From Leishmania infantum JPCM5 (lineage: Eukaryota > Euglenozoa > Kinetoplastea > Trypanosomatida > Trypanosomatidae), in contig NC_009420.2 in assembly GCF_000002875.2 (NCBI RefSeq), forward strand, positions 1,588,951 through 1,652,950: a DNA stretch of 64,000 nucleotides. The letters run 5' to 3'. Below, piece by piece: positions 58,686-64,000 of the stretch. The position numbers and the translations under genes were made by a program. The notes below the pieces were generated by a model, which had not been told where the DNA came from, searched no databases, and was given only the letters and a program-made list of their open reading frames with translations. How positions within the stretch are numbered: the stretch's first letter is position 1; the number at the start of each line of letters is the position of its first letter.

Positions 58686-61600
58686 ATGGAGCGGACGGTG
58701 AGTGAGCTGGTGTCGCAGCACGGCCCCACGCCGCACATGGGCCTGCTGCGATGCCAGATGGAGCGTCGTGGCCGGCACAGCCTAAAAGGCTACAAGAAGC
58801 GCTTCTGGGTTGTGGATGAGCGCAACGGCTGGCTAGAGGTGTACAAGAATGATCAGGAGCACGTGCCCATAGAGGTCTTTCGTGCCGCCGACATCCGCAA
58901 CGTCATCTACTCCGATGATAAGCAGAACCGCTTCTTTATGATGTTGGTGCAGACACGCGGGCCGCGCGATATCAAGTTTCGCATGGGCAGCTTTGAGGAG
59001 CGTGAGTCCTGGTCCAAGGCGATTACGCACATAATGGATGTCTACTCTGCCATCAACAAGCACAAGAACGTACTGGGCATGGTGCTGCGGCGCGCCAAAA
59101 CTGTGTCGGAGGCCCTCGGAGTCAACATCTCTATTGACAGCGGACGCCTGCTCGCTGAGGTACCGGAGGACTTGCTGCAGTACGTTGCCGAGGCTGTCGA
59201 CATTGCCTTGGTGAGCGTCACGGCGATTGTGCGCTCCTTCAAGGAGGAAGGAGCGGACATGCCGCGCAGCTACATCCTCTACGTGCACGCTATCACGGAA
59301 GAGCAGTCACCGTACCAGCGCAAGGAAACCAAGTACAGCCCAGAAGGGCGGACCATGACCATGAACGTGTGTCTTCTCCGAGTCAAGTCCGAGCGGGTCA
59401 GCTTTGTCGTGACGCAGCCAGAGGAGGTGTTTCGGCTGGTGCAATCAAGCGTCTTCCGCAATCCTGTAATTGAGGGCTGGATCGAGAGTGAGCCTAACTG
59501 CGCGCGGGCGTGCGCTGCCATCCAGGACTACCTCGAGCTGCCGGCGGGGCGGAGCAGCTGGATCACGTTTCAGTGGGGCCAGCACGTGAGCGACAGCGCC
59601 AAGGTAGAGGCCTTTCTGCAGAGATTCGTGACGGCGACCTTCTTCGAGCGCGCTCTGCAGAGCGTCAGGGATGCCGTGGTGCGTGTGGAGCGGCTGATCG
59701 CGGACACGAATGCGCAGACGACGGCCAAGAGCTTTACAGGGGGCTCCCCTGCTGCTCCAGCGCGCGACGGCGGCTGCTCATCGCCGTTCAGCGAGCGACG
59801 TCAGATGACAACTCCTGGCGTAACTGTGCAGCCGGACAGCATCGTTTTCAGCAACAGCAGCCTTGCAGCAACGAGTGCGACTGGCGGCTTCGGCGGTGCG
59901 GCAGGCGGTGGCTTCCATACTCACCAGCCCGCGACCCCCCCTTTGGCAAATAACGCTGCGGGTGGCGGGCCCGATGCCGCGCTTGCCATTCGGTTTATCC
60001 GTGAGAATGTGGCAGGGTTGTGCATCCAGCTGGATAAACGCGTCGTCGAGAAGGGGACCGCACCGCCGCCGATTGTCACGCTGCACGCATCCGAGTACGA
60101 GCAGCATTGCCGGCCCGCGTTCCTGCTGGTGGCCAAGTGCCACCGCGTCTTGCCTCGCAAGCACCACGTGACGAAGGATGTGCTAAGTGAGGAGCTCTAC
60201 GAGGTGGCCTACAACGCCTTTCTGCAGCAGCAACTCAGCCTTCTGCGGACCGAGCTGAACGGCATCTTTCACAAACAGGTGAAGGTGGTCATCATGTGGG
60301 ATCTCCTCTTTCGCGCCGCCGCAGGCCTGAAGACGCCGGTTAGTGCGGAGGAGTTGCCGCACCTTTTGCGGTACGTGAAAGATGTTTGCCTGTCGAGGCT
60401 ACAGCACGTTGCTCAGGTGCTGCGTCATGCTCGCTCCGACGTCCCCGGGCACGTAGAGGACCACAGCTACCTGTACAAGGCTTTCTGCAGCTGCGTCGGG
60501 ACCGTTGTGGTCAACTTCTTGCCGTATACGGTGAGCAGCGACGCGAACGTCTTTGAGCCAAACTTGCAGGCTGGCGTACTGACCGACACGCTCTACTGCA
60601 CCAAGGAGGAGTCGATGCCGAGCTTGATGGCGGCCCTCGGCCACGCCCACCGGGGCAGCGCTAGCAAGACGACGCGGGTCTCGCTGATGGGAGCGGGCTT
60701 TCATGGCGTTCTTCTGTACGCGGCGGAGGCAAAGCTGGGGGCGTGGTGCGAGAGCTACTTCTCGAACCCCGAGAACGCGACTCCAGACCCGCGACGCCAG
60801 CTTGTGGAGGACGAGTTCGACAGCGACACGGATGGCACGTCGGTCGGGATGCTGCAGGACCCCGACTTTGGCGAAGCGGTCGCCTACGAGCGGAGCGCTG
60901 AGATTCGGCCGCTGACGATGCAGCGAGTCGTGAACGCAATCTACGACTCGCAGCGCCACGCGCCTGTGGATCTAAAGATCGGCTCCGAAGACATCATGCG
61001 CGCCATCCACGCTTTCGTTTCAGCCTTTGGCGATGACAAGCGACCCAGCAAGCATGATGTGGCGCGCGTCCTCATCATCAATCTTCAGCGTCTGCGTCAA
61101 ATGTACGTGCGCGCCGTTGACGACGAGACGACGTCGCTGCTGACGTTCGAGCAAGCGCGCCAGCTCCTGCGCGACTTCTGCGAGTACCAAACAAATGAGC
61201 AGTACATTGATGTGGCGCTGCGCGAGGTGCCTAGGCTGGGGACGGAGCCAGCGTCGCCGCAGGAGGAGCAGGAAGGATCCCAGAGAGAGTCGCACGAGCC
61301 GGTGAGGACGGTGAAAGAGGAGATGGATGCTGACGTGAGTGACAGCGGCCACCCTCTAGAGGAGAATAATGCATACCCGCGCAGCCCCCGCCCCCGCGCC
61401 ATGAACGAAGCCAGCTTGAGTGTCGTGAGTAACGGCACTGCGAACGGCGCCGAGGTGACGAGACGCGGGAATAGGCGCTGCTCTTTGTCGCGGCGGCGGC
61501 TACAGAGCAACAGCAAGAGAGCCAGCGCCATCGTTGCTTCCCGCACCGCGGAAAGCCCATCAGCCCGGTCAGCTTTGGTGACACCAGGCGCGATGTCCGA

Positions 61601-62381
61601 CCGTAGCGAGCCGCATATCCGCGTTCCCTCCACAACGTCCGATGCCTTCGACTTTGCCTCTGTCACAGACGTAGCGCTGACGGTGTTGCTGCCGCGCGAG
61701 GCCCGCCTGGCTCGTCTCGCGTGGCGTGTCGGGTTTGTCTTCGGCCTTGAGAACACCGGCAAATCGCTCATCATCAACTCCATGCGCGGCATCGCAAGGC
61801 CGACGGTAGCGACGGTGGGCCTCTCCCAGCAAGTCGTCGCCTTTGATGAGTGGGTGTGGGCACTGAATGAGCTTGGCGGTCGAGAGAGCTTTCGCAAGAA
61901 CTGGCGCTACTACGCACTCCGAATCGACACCGTTCACTTTCTCATGTTCGTTCTCGACGTTCTCAACGGGCAAGCGCTGGGCGAAGCGCGGCAGTATCTG
62001 AAGGAGGTCACCAACCACTACCACGAGGTTCCGCTGCTCGTCATCTTCAACAATTTCCGCGAGGGGCACCGACGCTTTGACATTCGCGAGTTCGAGGCCC
62101 TCATCCATCTCGATAAGCTGCGGCGGCGGCACGGCGCCGACGTGCTCTCTTGCGTCTGCGACATAACAGTGGTGCACTCAAAGAACCGACAGCTCCCGCG
62201 AACATTGAGCTCTACGCTACGCACACTCTCGAGCCTGCTCAAAGCCCGCTCCAAGAGCGAGAATGGCGGAGACGGGGGAGCTCCACCGGTTCCGAAGGCG
62301 ACCACTACCTTTTCCGCGAGCGTGGTAGGGGGTGCGGCTGGCGCTGCGGCAGCGGGTGCTGGCGTAGGGCACTCGACGTAG
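58686..62381 (+). CDS. Multidomain protein: N-terminal PH domain and C-terminal ARF-like (degenerate) GTPase domain
   Basis: Encodes 1231 residues. About residues 18-120 form a PH domain: K-G-Y-K-K-R-F-W-V-V-D near the start, a Y-K-N-D turn and the closing helix E-E-R-E-S-W-S-K-A-I. Residues about 1005-1200 resemble an ARF/ARL GTPase: P-loop G1020-L-E-N-T-G-K-S1027, a switch-II-like E1062-L-G-G-R1066-E-S-F-R-K-N-W-R-Y-Y, a hydrophobic F-L-M-F-V-L-D strand, and N1122-N-F-R1125 where the N-K-x-D motif is expected. So G1 is intact, while G3 (DxGGQ) and G4 differ. Between lie two folded-looking regions (about 120-340 and 430-650) of no recognised family, a helical EF-hand-like stretch near 765-840 and a Ser/Arg-rich linker (about 850-980). 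A membrane or phosphoinositide-recruited signalling or trafficking role is inferred. Start: ATG at 58686 directly after a pyrimidine tract and AG. Confidence 0.8.
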   Translation: MERTVSELVSQHGPTPHMGLLRCQMERRGRHSLKGYKKRFWVVDERNGWLEVYKNDQEHVPIEVFRAADIRNVIYSDDKQNRFFMMLVQTRGPRDIKFRMGSFEERESWSKAITHIMDVYSAINKHKNVLGMVLRRAKTVSEALGVNISIDSGRLLAEVPEDLLQYVAEAVDIALVSVTAIVRSFKEEGADMPRSYILYVHAITEEQSPYQRKETKYSPEGRTMTMNVCLLRVKSERVSFVVTQPEEVFRLVQSSVFRNPVIEGWIESEPNCARACAAIQDYLELPAGRSSWITFQWGQHVSDSAKVEAFLQRFVTATFFERALQSVRDAVVRVERLIADTNAQTTAKSFTGGSPAAPARDGGCSSPFSERRQMTTPGVTVQPDSIVFSNSSLAATSATGGFGGAAGGGFHTHQPATPPLANNAAGGGPDAALAIRFIRENVAGLCIQLDKRVVEKGTAPPPIVTLHASEYEQHCRPAFLLVAKCHRVLPRKHHVTKDVLSEELYEVAYNAFLQQQLSLLRTELNGIFHKQVKVVIMWDLLFRAAAGLKTPVSAEELPHLLRYVKDVCLSRLQHVAQVLRHARSDVPGHVEDHSYLYKAFCSCVGTVVVNFLPYTVSSDANVFEPNLQAGVLTDTLYCTKEESMPSLMAALGHAHRGSASKTTRVSLMGAGFHGVLLYAAEAKLGAWCESYFSNPENATPDPRRQLVEDEFDSDTDGTSVGMLQDPDFGEAVAYERSAEIRPLTMQRVVNAIYDSQRHAPVDLKIGSEDIMRAIHAFVSAFGDDKRPSKHDVARVLIINLQRLRQMYVRAVDDETTSLLTFEQARQLLRDFCEYQTNEQYIDVALREVPRLGTEPASPQEEQEGSQRESHEPVRTVKEEMDADVSDSGHPLEENNAYPRSPRPRAMNEASLSVVSNGTANGAEVTRRGNRRCSLSRRRLQSNSKRASAIVASRTAESPSARSALVTPGAMSDRSEPHIRVPSTTSDAFDFASVTDVALTVLLPREARLARLAWRVGFVFGLENTGKSLIINSMRGIARPTVATVGLSQQVVAFDEWVWALNELGGRESFRKNWRYYALRIDTVHFLMFVLDVLNGQALGEARQYLKEVTNHYHEVPLLVIFNNFREGHRRFDIREFEALIHLDKLRRRHGADVLSCVCDITVVHSKNRQLPRTLSSTLRTLSSLLKARSKSENGGDGGAPPVPKATTTFSASVVGGAAGAAAAGAGVGHST

Positions 62382-64000
62382 AAAACGCCGGCTGCAGTTG
62401 ACAAGTAATGCTGCTCTTTGGGCTACGTTGAACCCCCCGCTACAGCGTGGCCGCGGCGACATCCACCGCCCACACGCCTCACCACACACACACACACATA
62501 CGACACGACCGCAGTATCGGCCTTCCTAAAGGTCGGCGAACACAAGGATCTTGCTCGCATGAGGAGCTTTCCGTCTCTCATATCGTGCCGCTTTTTGTTT
62601 CGTTTCCCTTAATCGACATGCATGGCCTCCTTTACCTCTGACTCTGACTCTCTCATATGTGCAGTTCAAGTCGGTCGCGTGTACGGGGTCGACACAGTAG
62701 AGGATGAGGGCCTCGAGTGGACTTCTCTCACCAAATCGCTCCCCCTGTTTTCCCTCTATTGTTTCGTTTCCCGTCTCGAACGACGCGAACCCATTTTCGG
62801 CACGATCTTGCGTTTTCTCTTCCTCGCTCCGTGCGTTTTGCGCAGACACTCACACACGGAGCCACTGACGCGCTCTTTGCAGCCCACATTCGCCAAGCAG
62901 CAGTGAAATAACAAGAAGAAGCCCTTTTTGGAGAAGGTCCAAGGCTGCCCTCATCACACAGAGGCAGGCGCTCGTCGGCGGAGTGAGCGTGCTTCACATA
63001 CGCGACAGAGAACTCGCGAACATTACGCCATGCACACGACGATGCGCGTCCGTCCAGGCTAGCGTATACCTTGGTGGTGCCTCTTTCTGTTGCTGTGTCA
63101 GCTGTCCCATGACATTCTGCTGAGATGCCGGTCTCCTCCGCTCTGTGTGCACTACCCGGCGCCTCCCTCACTCGACTCTTTCTCCTCAGAATGCACTGTG
63201 TCTTCTCATCCTACTGTCCCATCTTCTCTGATTCTTTGCACCAAACTCAGACAGGCCTCCGATGAGGCGCACACGTTCTGTGTCTCCTCCACCCGTACAC
63301 ACATTCGTAGCCGCTTTCTCCCTTCCTCCTTCACCAGTGTGCAGATTGGCTTGTACCTGGCTGCCTGCTCACCGCGCTGCTATTTTTTTTTTCTATCCTC
63401 CATCTGCGACACACACATGCCCGCATAAGTACATGCACTCAATGCTTGTCTGTGCGTAACTTGCGCTTGTGCAGCTATATTGCTGTGAGCAAACCACCTT
63501 CTTCGCTGCTTCTCGCAACAGAGTATTTCTCTCGCTTCGCGCACCGTTTGCCGTCCTTGTGTTAATCACATATCTCTCGCCACTTTTCGTCCGCGGTGCT
63601 CGACTTGCCCCGTTCACTTCCCCCATCTCCCCGCCTCGCCTCACCTCGCCAGGTTTCCACGGCGCTCGACTCGGTGCGCGCGCTATCTTGGGGGTTGGGG
63701 GTGTTCGTTTCTTCTTCCTCTGCCGGTGCCAGTGCCTCTCTAACGTACTGCGCGCTGTGTTGTGCTGCGTCGTCTATCTGTAACCTGAACCTACTGCTCG
63801 CCAAGCATAGAAAAGCCACTCCTGCACACACTCTTACGTCCTTCGTCGCTCGTTTCTGTTTGCTCTTTCGCTAGGTATATCTACATCGGATCATCGAATT
63901 CTAGCGAGACTGCGCCGTTTTATTCTCTTTTCTCTTGGTTCACCCTGTCGCTTTCGCTCCGGTTCTCCAGTGGCGTGTCCGTGCTTGCGTCCCCCTTTGC
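62382..64000 (+). other. 3' flank and window end; no gene supported
   Basis: Mixed to pyrimidine-rich sequence, presumably the 3'UTR of the PH-ARL gene and the leader of the next gene outside the window. Short open frames on either strand have no recognisable protein character. A brief CA run lies near 62483-62498. Confidence 0.55.

Overview
This window looks like nuclear DNA of a trypanosomatid, most likely Leishmania or a close Leishmaniinae relative. All twelve recognised protein genes are intronless, GC-rich and on the plus strand. They are separated by long, pyrimidine-rich, T/C-biased spacers of the kind that direct trans-splicing and polyadenylation of a polycistronic transcript. Copies of degenerate SIDER-type retroposons support the same placement. 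I could not run any search, so gene identities rest on motif recognition by eye.

Layout. 0.1-1.5 kb: dolichyl-phosphate GlcNAc-1-phosphotransferase (first enzyme of N-glycan precursor synthesis). 2.6-3.6 kb: GINS subunit Psf2 (replicative helicase). 5.1-7.5 kb: an arrestin-fold protein with a long insertion. 9.9-12.9 kb: Utp21/WDR36 of the U3 processome, followed by a SIDER. 14.1-15.9 kb: an uncharacterised protein with F-x-P motifs and a C-terminal LYVDVDL block. 16.2 kb: tRNA-Gln(CTG), the only gene on the minus strand. 17.1-20.3 kb: a large leucine-rich-repeat protein built of super-repeats. 21.1-23.2 kb: a WD40 protein resembling GNB1L/Asa1. 27.7-30.1 kb: a DYRK-like CMGC kinase in the middle of very long noncoding flanks. 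30.1-45.3 kb: a 15-kb gene-free stretch of T/C-rich DNA containing two SIDER-like elements. 45.3-46.6 kb: an uncharacterised coiled-coil protein. 48.1-53.1 kb: a very large Nup160/Nup120-like nucleoporin. 54.9-57.3 kb: Crooked-neck/Clf1 splicing factor. 58.7-62.4 kb: a protein with an N-terminal PH domain and a C-terminal ARF-like domain. The rest is spacer.

As is usual in trypanosomatids, neighbours do not form a functional operon. The set mixes glycosylation, DNA replication, ribosome biogenesis, nuclear pore, splicing and signalling genes. No single new 'system' stands out. The observations most worth following are the PH-ARL fusion with altered G3 and G4 motifs, the DYRK-like kinase with Asp in place of the activation-loop tyrosine plus a large insertion, the modular LRR protein, the 15-kb gene desert, and the SIDER copies with possible target-site duplications.
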